A DNA stretch of 58,534 bases. Origin: an uncultured Bacteroidota bacterium. GTDB lineage: Bacteria > Bacteroidota > Bacteroidia > Chitinophagales > LD1. The position numbers and the translations under genes were made by a program. Numbering within the stretch: position 1 is the first letter of the stretch; each line of letters begins with the position of its first letter. Shown one piece after another: positions 36,532 through 46,353 of this stretch. The notes under the pieces were generated by a model, which worked only from the letters and a program-made list of their open reading frames with translations, did no database searches and had not been told where the DNA came from. The stretch covers positions 1-58,534 of the forward strand of contig CAIXGR010000076.1 of assembly GCA_903919075.1 (NCBI GenBank), written 5' to 3'.

Positions 36532-36539
36532 CAAATATA
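36532..36539 (-). promoter_or_regulatory. -7 promoter box of the ABC transporter
   Basis: TATATTTG on the minus strand, ending 13 bp before the ATG at 36518. Confidence 0.4.
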
Positions 36540-36653
36540 ATTTTATAAATTCCTCCATAATAGCCTCTGCTAGGGGTCATAATGGGCACAATGGCACTAT
36601 TAACGCATAAACACCTTTTAAATTTTTACATTTACGCTGAATATTGAAATAAT

Positions 36654-37100
36654 ATGGATACGCGCAGACAGTTGAAAATAGCCTCGTTGATTAAAGAGGC
36701 TTTTACCGAAATTTTGAGCCGTGAGGGCAAGGGCCTTTTTGGTAAGGCTTTTATAACCATTACTAATGTAGTTGTTACGTCAGATCTTACGCTGGCCCGC
36801 TTTTACCTTAGCATTTATAATGCCGAGAACGCCGATGATGTTGTAAAGAAGTTTACAGAGCATAAGTACGAATTAAAAAAACACCTGGCCAGTACACTAA
36901 GGCACCACCTGAGAAGGATACCCGAGCTTGAATTTTTTAGAGATGACACGCTGGATTATGTGCAGCGTATTGAAGAGGTATTTAAAAAAATAAAAGAAGA
37001 CGATTTACAAATAAGTAAAAGTGCCGCGAAAGAAGAAAAAGTAAAAACACCCGTAAAAGCAAAAGCCAAAAAAGCGCCTGCAAAAAAGAAAGCGAATTAA
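36654..37100 (+). CDS. rbfA: 30S ribosome-binding factor A
   Basis: Late 30S assembly factor. 148 residues: the RbfA KH-like fold (about 1-118; MDTRRQLKIASLIKEAF and TSDLTLARFYLSIY, then HLRRIPELEFFRDDTLDY) followed by a Lys/Ala-rich tail (about 122-148), a common extension in this phylum. ATG start. The ABC permease gene follows after 40 bp. Confidence 0.95.
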   Translation: MDTRRQLKIASLIKEAFTEILSREGKGLFGKAFITITNVVVTSDLTLARFYLSIYNAENADDVVKKFTEHKYELKKHLASTLRHHLRRIPELEFFRDDTLDYVQRIEEVFKKIKEDDLQISKSAAKEEKVKTPVKAKAKKAPAKKKAN

Positions 37101-37140
37101 AATATTTGCTGACTGCCTGCGGCTAATTACAACCTGAAAT

Positions 37141-38367
37141 ATGCTTGTTCCTAAATTTGCTTTCAGATATATTTTCTCTAAAAAATCTACTAACGCCATT
37201 AATGTTATTACGCGGGTAAGCATGCTGGGCATGGCTGTGGGTGCGTTTGCGTTGATAGTTGTGCTTTCGGTATTTAACGGATTTGAAGGCTTGGTGTTAT
37301 CGCTTTATAATTCATTTTATCCGGATATTGAAGTGATTGCTGCGAAAGGGAAAACTTTTGAGGATAACCCGGAACTAAGAAAGAAATTATTAAAGATAGA
37401 TGGTGTAGTAGCGCTAAGCGAAGTATTGGAAGAGAACGCTTATTTTGAATACGGCGAGCAGGCGCAAATTGGCGTGGTTAAAGGGGTTGACGAGCAATAC
37501 AAAAATGTAACCACGGTTGATCATTACGTGCGCCAAGGGAAATTTATTCTTAAAGACTCAACTTATAATTATGCCATTATTGGCGCAAATATTAGCCAGC
37601 CGCTTAATATTAGCCTCGATCATACAGTTGAAGCTATGCGCATTACTGTTCCTAAGAGTGGTGTAAAAGGAGCTGTTGTACCTACCGATGAGTTTAATAC
37701 CATACCGGTTGTGCCCGCTGGTATATTTTCAATTCAGCAGGAGTTTGATTCGAAGTATGTATTTGTGTCGCTTAGTTTTGCGCAACAGTTGCTGGGCATG
37801 GGCAATAGAGCATCGGGGTACGAAATAAAATTAAAGAGCGGAACAAATATTGATAAGGCCAAGCGGCAAATTTCGGAATTGGCAGGAGCGAACTTTAAAG
37901 TGAAAAACAGGTACGAACAAAAGGCAGAAACCTACCGGGTAATGATAATAGAGCGCTGGGTAACTACCGCTATTCTTGCATTTATTATTTTAATTATATC
38001 GTTCAACATTATAGGCTCGCTTTCAATGCTGGTGTTGGAAAAAGAAAAGGACATTTCTATTTTAAAAGCCATGGGCGCCAGTACAAATTTGATAAGGAAG
38101 ATTTATTTGACCAACGGGATGCTTGCATCAGTTATAGGAGCAGGCTCGGGAATTATACTTGGGTATATTGTTTGTTTACTACAGCTAAAATTCCATTTTC
38201 TTAAACTTAGCAACGGTGGCGATTCAAGTTTTGTAATTGACTATTATCCTGTTGAGTTAAGGCTTATTGACCCGATAGTTACTATTCTTATTATTGTTTC
38301 AATAAGCTTATTGGCAGCATATTTCCCCGCAAGAAAGGCTGGGCAGAGCGAGATGAAATTTAAATAG
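37141..38367 (+). CDS. LolC/E-like FtsX-family ABC permease
   Basis: 408-residue inner-membrane permease. First TM helix at about 25-48 after the usual N-terminal FAFRYIFSKKSTNAINVIT, a MacB-type periplasmic domain (about 55-265), and three C-terminal helices (about 275-300, 322-347 and 372-398) forming the FtsX domain with LEKEKDISILKAMGAS. In Gram-negatives such proteins extract lipoproteins for export. The partner ATPase (LolD) is not adjacent. Lol function is inferred from the N-terminal motif. Confidence 0.9.
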   Translation: MLVPKFAFRYIFSKKSTNAINVITRVSMLGMAVGAFALIVVLSVFNGFEGLVLSLYNSFYPDIEVIAAKGKTFEDNPELRKKLLKIDGVVALSEVLEENAYFEYGEQAQIGVVKGVDEQYKNVTTVDHYVRQGKFILKDSTYNYAIIGANISQPLNISLDHTVEAMRITVPKSGVKGAVVPTDEFNTIPVVPAGIFSIQQEFDSKYVFVSLSFAQQLLGMGNRASGYEIKLKSGTNIDKAKRQISELAGANFKVKNRYEQKAETYRVMIIERWVTTAILAFIILIISFNIIGSLSMLVLEKEKDISILKAMGASTNLIRKIYLTNGMLASVIGAGSGIILGYIVCLLQLKFHFLKLSNGGDSSFVIDYYPVELRLIDPIVTILIIVSISLLAAYFPARKAGQSEMKFK

Positions 38368-38381
38368 CAGAACTGGCTATT
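38363..38381. terminator. possible weak bidirectional terminator
   Basis: AATAGC, a 7-nt loop, then GCTATT, followed by an AT-rich stretch. It overlaps the permease stop codon in the 33-bp gap between convergent genes. Stem of only six pairs. Confidence 0.3.
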
Positions 38382-38400
38382 ATATTGTTGTTGTGATTAA

Positions 38401-39495
38401 TTAAGGCCTGTATACGGCACCGCCAATCGAATCTTTTGATGCACCGGTAACGCTTTTTAGAACATTAACTTCGTTACGCATTCGCAGTACGCCCATAAAT
38501 GCTATAACAACAGCTTCCTTAAATTTCACTAATTCGCTTCCCGGAACTTCAACATTAATTTTGCTTTGTTCTTTAATTCGTTCAATTAAAAACTTATTGA
38601 AAGCACCACCACCGGTAGCCAGCATTTTTTCATCGTTCGAAAAACTCATTTTTTCTTTTTGTGCAATCATTCGGATATGTTCCGCCACTTGTATCGCAAT
38701 GTGTTCAGTATATGTTCTTAGTTTGTCTTCAACCGAAAGCTCAACCTCTTCAAGCAGTTGAAAAATTACATCGCGGCTAAAACTATTGTCTAACGATTTT
38801 GGGTATGGCTGAGTATAAAACCCTAAGGCATTTAATTTTTTAAGAAGCCCCTCATTTAACTTACCGGTAGCCGCAAGGGTGCCACTTTCATCAAAATCTT
38901 TCCCTAACCGGTTGGCCAGCGAATTTATTACCTGATTGGCAGCGCAAATATCAAAGGCAACTATTGAATCGCCGACAATCTTGCAGCTTATATTCGCAAT
39001 ACCGCCTATGTTCAAACAAAAACGGTAACCGGTAAATAAAAGCTTGTCACCAATAGGAACAATAGGGGTGCCTTGTCCCCCATCGGCAATATCCGCCGAG
39101 CGGAAATCGCAAATTATTGGAAGGTTGGTTCGCGCAGCAATAGCTGCACCATCGCCAATTTGAGTGGTGAATTTTTTTTCGGGAAAATGGAAAATAGTAT
39201 GCCCGTGCGATGAAACCCAATCTACTTTGCCGGTTAGCGAATTTTTTTTAATAAAGGCGCTTACCTGCTCGCCAAAATAATTGCCCAACCGCGCGTGGGT
39301 TTCCCAAAATGTTTTGGCATGTGCTACCGGTAGGCCTTTTAGGTCCTGTGCCCATTCATCTGGGTAGGCTACTACATCCGTTTTAAGAATTTTAAAATTC
39401 CATTTTCCGTTTTCAACCGAAAATTCGCAGCAAGCAATATCCAGCCCGTCAAGCGAGCTACCGCTCATTAATCCTATTGCTGTATAAGTTTCCAT
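38401..39495 (-). CDS. anmK: anhydro-N-acetylmuramic acid kinase
   Basis: Phosphorylates and hydrolyses 1,6-anhydro-MurNAc during peptidoglycan recycling. 364 residues. The ATP-binding N-terminus is GLMSGSSLDGLDIA; also WVSSHGHTIFHFP, CDFRSADIADGGQGTPIVP and the C-terminal ATGGGAFNKFLIERI. Fits with the other wall-turnover genes in the window. Separated by 20 bp from the upstream cytochrome gene on the same strand, so probably in its operon. Confidence 0.95.
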   Translation of the reverse strand: METYTAIGLMSGSSLDGLDIACCEFSVENGKWNFKILKTDVVAYPDEWAQDLKGLPVAHAKTFWETHARLGNYFGEQVSAFIKKNSLTGKVDWVSSHGHTIFHFPEKKFTTQIGDGAAIAARTNLPIICDFRSADIADGGQGTPIVPIGDKLLFTGYRFCLNIGGIANISCKIVGDSIVAFDICAANQVINSLANRLGKDFDESGTLAATGKLNEGLLKKLNALGFYTQPYPKSLDNSFSRDVIFQLLEEVELSVEDKLRTYTEHIAIQVAEHIRMIAQKEKMSFSNDEKMLATGGGAFNKFLIERIKEQSKINVEVPGSELVKFKEAVVIAFMGVLRMRNEVNVLKSVTGASKDSIGGAVYRP

Positions 39496-39515
39496 AGGAG
39501 AGAGATTGTGGTAAT

Positions 39516-39827
39516 TTATTTTTTAAGTGCAAACACAAAATCGGCAACTGCGGCTATTTCCTGTTTTGATAATTTATCTTCAAATTCAGGCATATGGCCG
39601 TTGCCTTTTGTAACCGTTTCAATAATGCCTTGCTTATCAAGATCTATTTTGGAAAGGTTTGGTGCTTTGCCAGTCATGCCATCCCGTCCGTGACAACGGG
39701 TGCAATTGTTTGAAAACACAAGAGCCGAGTTAATGGGTTTCTCTTTGTTTTTTGTAGCCGTTATTTTTTTAGAACACGAACCAATAATTAAAAGCAAACA
39801 GATAAAGCAGAAAACAACTTTTTTCAT
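39516..39827 (-). CDS. small c-type cytochrome lipoprotein
   Basis: 103 residues: lipoprotein signal with lipobox IIGSC (C18), then one c-type heme site NCTRCHGRDG (CxxCH) with axial Met in GNGHMPEFEDKLS. Fold of the cytochrome c6/cbb3-subunit type. An electron carrier on the periplasmic side; partner unknown. It lies upstream of anmK, with no obvious functional link. Confidence 0.88.
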   Translation of the reverse strand: MKKVVFCFICLLLIIGSCSKKITATKNKEKPINSALVFSNNCTRCHGRDGMTGKAPNLSKIDLDKQGIIETVTKGNGHMPEFEDKLSKQEIAAVADFVFALKK

Positions 39828-39846
39828 AATAAAAACCGAATTTATG

Positions 39847-42800
39847 TTATCGAATTAAAGTTACATTTCCTTTGCGAACAAATTCAGTTCCATCTTCAGT
39901 TTCGCCTATTGCCATCCACACATAAACACCTAAGGGCTCTGGTTTTCCTTTGTAATTGCCATCCCAACCCTCGTTGATATTATCTGTAAAGAAAACTCTT
40001 TCTCCCCAACGATCAAAAACCGACAACTCGCTTAAATGCGCGATGTTAAGATGGCGCAGAATTCTGAATATATCATTCATACCATCGCCGTTTGGCGAAA
40101 ATCCGGTAGGTACATCAAGCAGTGTGTAGGGCTCAACGGTTATGAGTACCGAATCTTTATTTTCACAGCCATAAGCATCAATAGCGAATAGTTCGTACCA
40201 CATTGTTTGCGGCGGCGCGGCGGTGGTATTAAGATTGAACGCATCATCTATCCACAAAGAAGGGTTCCAAAAATAATTAGATACGTATGTAGTGCCGTGT
40301 AAGTAAGCATAAGTATCGCTATATATAAGCGTATCGGGGCCGGCATCAACGAATGGCAACGGATGAATGTTTACCACAACCACAGCAGTATCGGCGAAAC
40401 AGTTATTTGATACGGTTACAACATAGTTAGTGGTTGAGTCGGGTGTTTCAAATGGGTCATCGGTGTTGGGGTTATACATATTTTGATCAGGAGTCCACGA
40501 ATAATTGCTACCGCCTGAGGCATGTAACTGTAATGGTATGCCCTTGCAAATATCGTACGGCGAAGGTGCGGAAGCGATGACGGGCATTTGAACATTAATT
40601 ATTATTGAAGCGGAACTTTTGCAGCCGTGCATGTTAGTAGCATTAACAGTATACAATGTAGTATCAGCAGGGCTGGCAACCGGGTCGGCAATGCTATCGG
40701 AACTAAGTGACGATGCAGGACTCCATAAATAATGAAGGGCACCAGCAGCATAAAGATGTATGCCTGAGCCTAAACAAATAAAAGGTACCTGCGGAAATAT
40801 TTGAATATACGAAGGCAGGTAAACCCTGATAAATGTAGAATCTTTATTGATACATCCATACTGGCTGGCGCCGCTGACAATATACTTGGTATCGCTTACC
40901 GGTTTAGCATATGGATTGCCGATAGAGGTATTGCTAAGCGTAGCATTATAGCGCCATACATAAGTAGCGGCATTCTGGGCATGCAGTTGAATGGAGTCGC
41001 CAAGGCAAACCGAATCAAGCGGGCTTAAATTTAATTGAGGGAGTGGCCATACAATAATTGAAATGGTATCGCTTTTGCTGTAACAGTAATTAGTAATGGT
41101 AAGTATATATTTAGCCGAATCGGGAGGATAAAAGCCGGTATTAAAAGAATTGGGGTTGGTAAGATATTGCGTGGGATTCCAAAAATACGAAGAAGCCCCC
41201 TGGTTGGCAACAGTTACAAATGCGGTATCGCCAAAGCAAATAGTGGCGGAATCCTGAAGGATAATATCAAGGTTCGGATTCAACACAAACACCGTTAAGG
41301 AATCAGTTAGCTTACATCCATTAATATCAGTACCGGTAACATAATACGTTGTGTTTGCCGATGGGCTGGCAATAGGATTGGCAATTGTAGTATCAGATAA
41401 CCCGGCAGAAGGAAACCATACATAACTTACACCACCGGTGGCATGAAGCGGAACAGTATTATGAAAATCGGCCTGGTTTAAACAAACCGAAGTATCGGCA
41501 CCGGCACTAATTTGCGGAAAAGGAAGAAACGAAACAAAAATACTATCGCTATTAGTACACTGAAACTGACTGGTAACAATAACGGTATATCGTACTCCAT
41601 TTGGCGGATGAGGCGCAGCAACCGGATTGGCAATAGTAGCATCATTAAGACTAGCAGCCGGGCTCCATAAATAAGCAACGCCGCCCTGTGCCTGCAGCTG
41701 AGCAGAGGTAAACGGACAAATAATGGTATCGTTTGAAATGCTAACCACCGGTAACGGGTGCACAGAAATATTTTGATGAATAGTGTCCTTACATCCATCC
41801 GACGCCAATTCAATTAATGATACGGTATAGGTATTTTGGGAATTGTATGTATAAACAGGGCTTTGCAGGTTACTGGTATCGCCGTTGCCAAAATTCCAGA
41901 GATAGGCGATGGTATTTCCGGTAGAAGTATTGGTAAATTGAACCGGCGACCCAACGCATGGGGTATCGTAGTAGAAGCTGCTTAACGGTTCCGGATATAT
42001 AGTAATGTTGTGTTGTACTGTATCAGTGCAACCCAGTACATTCAAATCAATAAGGGTAACGGTATAGGTTCCAGGATTGGCATAGGTATGATTAGGGTTT
42101 TGCGCGCCGGAAGATGTGCTATCGCCAAAATTCCAACTCCACTGCGCAATATTGCCTGAAGTAGATACGGTTTTATCGGTAAATACGGCCGGTACGTATT
42201 GGCAAACATTATCGGTTTCAAAACCGGCTTTAAAAGTTGGGTATACATATACCAAAGTTTCGGTGGTATCGGCACACAACTGCCCATTTCCATTATCCTT
42301 CATGGCAATTAAATGCACGATGTAGGTGCCGGTATCGGGATAAGTAAAAGATGGAGAAGTTTGGTTTGATGTGTCGGATGTTGAACTGAATACGCCAAAA
42401 TCCCAATGAAATGATAATGGGATATTTGATGGAGGCGGATTGTAAGTGTTATTTACAAAATCTACTTTAAGAGATTTGCAGTCGATGGTAAAAATACCGA
42501 TGCCCTGGTTAACACCAATTTGGGGTATTGCAGCTATTGGAATATTACATTGGGTTACGCTGAACTGAAAATCTCTTCGTAAAACGCTGAGTAATTGCCC
42601 GTTCCGGTATTCGCTTACGCAAACAGTTATGTCGAAAATACCAATGTTATTGGGCGTTCCAGATAAAAGCCCCGTTTGTGGGTTAATGGTTAAATCATTA
42701 GCATTTGGAGGGTTATTGGTGAAGTTAGTAGAACTATAAGGAAAATTATATGCGGCATTATTATAAGGTGGCGAAGGGGCACTAGGGCAATTGGTAGGTC

Positions 42801-43446
42801 CTGCAGGGGAAGGATTAGGACAGTTTGCACTGGCGCCATCATATGGGTCGCACAGACTATAAACAAGCACATCGCCATCGGGATCGGTAGCCGAGCAGTC
42901 AATACTTAAGGGCGCATTAGCGCATAAATACATGGGGGGCAAACTGTTAAAATGCGGCGCACTATTGCAAGCAGCAAGACCCGGATCGGGAACATGGCTT
43001 ATATAGGTAGCGCCTTGGCCAAGGCCCCCTATTTGTGCAAGATTCAATAAGGCTGTAGTGCGGCAACAACGCTGATAAACAAGATCGTATCCACCTGCTA
43101 AGGGAAGAAGGGTAACTACCCCGGTGTAAATAGCCTGTTCTACACATACATCGGGCTGTACCATACACGGGTTACTTAAGGTTGGCTGAAGGGTATCTCT
43201 GGGCGGTTTCGGCAAAGCTATTTGTTGTACAATTCCCCCTGAAGCATTAAAAATGGTTACATACTCAGGGTCTCCATAGTCGGCACAATTAGCGCCGGCG
43301 CAATTACAATCGCGGTATAACTTTAAGGTAATTTGATATTGATTGTTACCAAGGCAATTGTAAAATAACTCGCCACCCACTATATGCGAACCTTTACCTA
43401 AACAGGCAAACAAGCAAAATATTATAATGGGTAATAATTTCTTCAT
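39847..43446 (-). CDS. large secreted PKD-domain protein with T9SS type B sorting domain
   Basis: 1199 residues, probable surface or secreted adhesin-like protein. Signal peptide (about 1-20), an N-terminal domain opening SHIVGGELFYNCLGN as in many Bacteroidota gliding-related proteins, about three PKD domains (about 325-600; W-[DN]FG and YxxxGxYxVxL patterns such as WNFGDSTS), then about seven related units of about 75-85 residues with YxWxPxxxL...NPxAxP...GC (about 600-1105). The C-terminus LDVPTGFSPNGDGMNDIFRI and WDGNYKGKPEPLGVYVW is the T9SS type B (CHU_C) sorting domain. It is carried across the outer membrane by the type 9 system; ligand unknown. Confidence 0.9.
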   Translation of the reverse strand: MKKLLPIIIFCLFACLGKGSHIVGGELFYNCLGNNQYQITLKLYRDCNCAGANCADYGDPEYVTIFNASGGIVQQIALPKPPRDTLQPTLSNPCMVQPDVCVEQAIYTGVVTLLPLAGGYDLVYQRCCRTTALLNLAQIGGLGQGATYISHVPDPGLAACNSAPHFNSLPPMYLCANAPLSIDCSATDPDGDVLVYSLCDPYDGASANCPNPSPAGPTNCPSAPSPPYNNAAYNFPYSSTNFTNNPPNANDLTINPQTGLLSGTPNNIGIFDITVCVSEYRNGQLLSVLRRDFQFSVTQCNIPIAAIPQIGVNQGIGIFTIDCKSLKVDFVNNTYNPPPSNIPLSFHWDFGVFSSTSDTSNQTSPSFTYPDTGTYIVHLIAMKDNGNGQLCADTTETLVYVYPTFKAGFETDNVCQYVPAVFTDKTVSTSGNIAQWSWNFGDSTSSGAQNPNHTYANPGTYTVTLIDLNVLGCTDTVQHNITIYPEPLSSFYYDTPCVGSPVQFTNTSTGNTIAYLWNFGNGDTSNLQSPVYTYNSQNTYTVSLIELASDGCKDTIHQNISVHPLPVVSISNDTIICPFTSAQLQAQGGVAYLWSPAASLNDATIANPVAAPHPPNGVRYTVIVTSQFQCTNSDSIFVSFLPFPQISAGADTSVCLNQADFHNTVPLHATGGVSYVWFPSAGLSDTTIANPIASPSANTTYYVTGTDINGCKLTDSLTVFVLNPNLDIILQDSATICFGDTAFVTVANQGASSYFWNPTQYLTNPNSFNTGFYPPDSAKYILTITNYCYSKSDTISIIVWPLPQLNLSPLDSVCLGDSIQLHAQNAATYVWRYNATLSNTSIGNPYAKPVSDTKYIVSGASQYGCINKDSTFIRVYLPSYIQIFPQVPFICLGSGIHLYAAGALHYLWSPASSLSSDSIADPVASPADTTLYTVNATNMHGCKSSASIIINVQMPVIASAPSPYDICKGIPLQLHASGGSNYSWTPDQNMYNPNTDDPFETPDSTTNYVVTVSNNCFADTAVVVVNIHPLPFVDAGPDTLIYSDTYAYLHGTTYVSNYFWNPSLWIDDAFNLNTTAAPPQTMWYELFAIDAYGCENKDSVLITVEPYTLLDVPTGFSPNGDGMNDIFRILRHLNIAHLSELSVFDRWGERVFFTDNINEGWDGNYKGKPEPLGVYVWMAIGETEDGTEFVRKGNVTLIR

Positions 43447-43701
43447 GTTGGTAGAAGGGAAACGAAGATAGCCTATTATTTAATGCGGCTTTATTAAAAA
43501 AATGGAAATATATAGGGGGCCATGTTGCGCAAAAATCAATAAAGACAAATAATAATATTGGCCCAGCTTACAACCGTTTTTATCAAAAAGCATCTATATT
43601 TTGTACAGCACTGTGTGTAGCGCCGGTATCTTGCTATTTGATGGAAGGACGCTAAAAGCCCCGGTGTGTTGAAAATGAATAAGAATTATTAACTTTCCAC
43701 C

Positions 43702-44871
43702 ATGAAAAACAGAGGTGTAACTCTAATTATAATATTGAGTTTTCTGATTATTCCCATTCAGCAATTACTATCACAAAATAACGTTGGTATCGGAACCCCC
43801 AATCCCGATCCAAGCGCTATTCTTGAATTGAATGATAATACCCGCGGCCTTTTAGTTCCCAGGCTAACAACGGTACAACGCCTGGCTGTTGCTGCACCGG
43901 CTAATGGCCTGTTGGTGTTTGATATAGACTTTAATTGTTTTTATTATTATACAACCTCATCAGGTTGGTTATCGCTATGCCAATTTTCAGGCGGAGTTAC
44001 TGGCGCAACCGGTGCAACCGGAGCCACTGGTGGTGCAGGCATACCTGGCAACACCGGCGCAACCGGTGATACGGGCCCTGCAGCGCTAAATGGTATTGAT
44101 GGTAACACCGGCGCTACCGGCCCCACAGGATTAAATGGCAATAATGGAGCAACTGGCGCCACCGGCCCAACCGGTCCAACCGGTCCAACCGGCCCAACGG
44201 GAGCAAATGGTAACGATGGTAATAATGGGGTTACCGGCCCCACCGGCCCTACTGGTGCCAATGGGTTTAATGGTTTGAACGGGGCGCCTGGCCCTACCGG
44301 GGCTGCCGGCCCTGCCGGAGCCGATGGAGTAGCCGGGGCGACCGGCCCTACCGGAGCCACCGGAGCTACAGGATTAGCGGGAATAACCGGCCCAACGGGC
44401 GATACTGGCCCCACTGGCGCGACCGGCCCTACCGGAGTTGCTAAATTTTATTCAGCAATCGGAACATCAGATATAAGCAAAGCCTCTGGTTCAGCCGCAG
44501 CACTTATGAGCCAAATGACAATTACGTATACTCCCACAAAAACCACCAGCTATGTTTCATTTTCTGCAAGCGGTACTTATGATATTAGCAATCCTTATCC
44601 CGGTCAATATGTAATATTTACTTTATTGGTAAACGGGGTAACCCAAAATGGGCGAGGTTGTGCTACCACTGTTGGTGAGTGGGGCTCAGGTTCAGCTTAT
44701 GCAAATCCATGGAGCGGTTCTTTTTTTGTTCCAATTACAGTAACACCAGGGTCATCTACCACAGTTGTAGTTCATTGGCAATATTTCAGCCTTGCCCCGG
44801 GTGGAAATACTATTTATAATTCTTCCGCCACCCAACCCAATTCTAACAGATCTCTTATAATCATGGAGTAA
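43702..44871 (+). CDS. collagen-like Gly-X-Y repeat protein
   Basis: 389 residues. Signal peptide (about 1-24, ending LLSQ), an N-terminal module with [17 protein letters not shown] and [10 protein letters not shown], a recurrent motif of Bacteroidota surface/tail-fibre-like proteins, then about 49 Gly-X-Y triplets (about 97-246) mostly GAT, GPT or GAN with one break (ALN), and a C-terminal beta-rich domain of about 140 residues likely to trimerise it. The Thr-rich third position resembles glycosylated bacterial collagens such as BclA. No T9SS sorting domain is seen. A GT39-type enzyme gene starts 28 bp on. Confidence 0.88.
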   Translation: MKNRGVTLIIILSFLIIPIQQLLSQNNVGIGTPNPDPSAILELNDNTRGLLVPRLTTVQRLAVAAPANGLLVFDIDFNCFYYYTTSSGWLSLCQFSGGVTGATGATGATGGAGIPGNTGATGDTGPAALNGIDGNTGATGPTGLNGNNGATGATGPTGPTGPTGPTGANGNDGNNGVTGPTGPTGANGFNGLNGAPGPTGAAGPAGADGVAGATGPTGATGATGLAGITGPTGDTGPTGATGPTGVAKFYSAIGTSDISKASGSAAALMSQMTITYTPTKTTSYVSFSASGTYDISNPYPGQYVIFTLLVNGVTQNGRGCATTVGEWGSGSAYANPWSGSFFVPITVTPGSSTTVVVHWQYFSLAPGGNTIYNSSATQPNSNRSLIIME

Positions 44872-44899
44872 TTTTTTCTCCAACTAATTGTAAAATGCA

Positions 44900-46348
44900 G
44901 TGATATTGAGTTTTAAAAAAATTCCTGTTTACTGGATTTTGATTGTGACCATAGCCTTTCTTTTATGGTTACCACATTTGCTTTCGCTGGGCATGTTTAT
45001 GGATGGGGTTTACGATGCACTACTTGCTCAAAATCTTTACCTGGGCTTAAGTACGTTTTGGGCGCCACAATGTGTTTTTTATTCGCAACCGGCCTATTGG
45101 GATAACCCGCCGTTGAGCATGTGGATGCTTTCAACCTGTTACAAGATTTTTGGTAACCATTATCAGGTTGAGCGCATTTATTCGTTTGCCTGTGCCGTAG
45201 TTCAATTATCGCTTATCGCAATTTTGTGGCGAGCACTATTTTCGGAGAATGAAAAGATAAAACGCTATGCATGGCTGCCATGCCTGTTTTGGCTAGTATC
45301 GCCGCTTATTGGATGGAGCTACTCGAACAATCTGATGGAAAACACTATGGCGTTATTTACTACTGCGGCGCTTATTATTTGCGTAAAATATGTACAAATA
45401 CAAAAGCAGTTAATACTGCACACAATTATTGCAGCAGCTTTTTTATTACTGGCATTTATTACAAAGGGGCCGGTGGCGCTTTTTCCTTTAGCCTTTCCGG
45501 TGTTATTAATTAGCATTAATAATCATTACAATGTAAAAAGGGGTATTGTTTTTACCACTCTGTTGACAGGTTTTTTCTTTTTATTTTTTGTAATTCTTTT
45601 TTCGTTTGAGGCACCGGCTAATTTTTTGCATCATTATTTTGATGTGCAATTAAAGCGCGCGTTGAATCATGATATGCCTATGCAGTATAAGCCATATCAA
45701 ATTTTTATTGAGCTGCTTATAGCCTCTTCGCCGCTTATCCTTTTTTCTGTTGTGCGGGTTGGCATGAAAGAAAAAATTATATCAATAAACAATAATGAGT
45801 TGCTTCAAAAATCTTACTGGAGGTTCTTACTTTTGGCTTTGTGTGGCAGCGCACCCATTGCGCTAAGTGTAAAGCAAAGGAGTTTTTATTTATTGCCTGC
45901 TATGATTCCATTAGTAATCGGCTTTGCCGCCTATCTTCTTCCTATGTTGGAATGGGTTGAGTTGAGGGTTAGCCAAGGTCTTAGAGAACGGATTTCAATA
46001 GGTGTGAAATTGGCGGCAATATTTGCGCTGCTGCTTTCACTTTTTCTTTGTTTCAATAATAAGGGCATTATTATTCGGGATAAAGATTTGCTGGAGGATT
46101 TAAAAACAGCCAATGAAAAATTACCGCCTGCAGAAACGGTTATACGCGCCGATTGGAGTTTTTACGGCAATTGGGTTTTGCGTGGGCACTGGCTGCGCCT
46201 ATACGAGAAGAAACTGTGTATGCCCGATGAAACCGCCCCTGCACATTTTTATATGACCGAGCATGAAAAAAGAGGCGGCGGGCTGCCGGATAATGCAGAA
46301 AAAATTTTTTCGGGGAAAAATATTGACTTATATAAATTGCCTATATAA
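44900..46348 (+). CDS. GT39/ArnT-like membrane glycosyltransferase
   Basis: 482 residues, about ten or more TM helices. The N-terminal loop MDGVYDALLAQNL with the later QPAYWDNPPLSMWM fits the acidic catalytic loop and DxPPL motif of the GT39/ArnT/PMT superfamily, which uses polyprenyl-phosphate sugars on the periplasmic side. Starts at GTG 44900; the nearby ATG at 44894 meets a stop at once. Close downstream of the collagen-like gene, so protein O-glycosylation is a fair guess. Lipid A modification (ArnT) is the alternative. Confidence 0.85.
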   Translation: MILSFKKIPVYWILIVTIAFLLWLPHLLSLGMFMDGVYDALLAQNLYLGLSTFWAPQCVFYSQPAYWDNPPLSMWMLSTCYKIFGNHYQVERIYSFACAVVQLSLIAILWRALFSENEKIKRYAWLPCLFWLVSPLIGWSYSNNLMENTMALFTTAALIICVKYVQIQKQLILHTIIAAAFLLLAFITKGPVALFPLAFPVLLISINNHYNVKRGIVFTTLLTGFFFLFFVILFSFEAPANFLHHYFDVQLKRALNHDMPMQYKPYQIFIELLIASSPLILFSVVRVGMKEKIISINNNELLQKSYWRFLLLALCGSAPIALSVKQRSFYLLPAMIPLVIGFAAYLLPMLEWVELRVSQGLRERISIGVKLAAIFALLLSLFLCFNNKGIIIRDKDLLEDLKTANEKLPPAETVIRADWSFYGNWVLRGHWLRLYEKKLCMPDETAPAHFYMTEHEKRGGGLPDNAEKIFSGKNIDLYKLPI

Positions 46349-46353
46349 TGCAA

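Noticed and set aside
43447-43701. RNA gene in the 255-bp gap between the PKD and collagen genes
   Set aside because: No tRNA-like arms, no strong stem and no T-run seen; it holds only the divergent upstream regions.
43947-44414. 155-residue Pro/Val-rich ORF on the minus strand
   Set aside because: It is the antisense of the Gly-X-Thr repeats, which cannot give stops in that frame.
44000-44440. CRISPR-like or satellite repeat
   Set aside because: The periodicity is nine bases and in frame with Gly-X-Y triplets of a protein, not repeat-spacer units.
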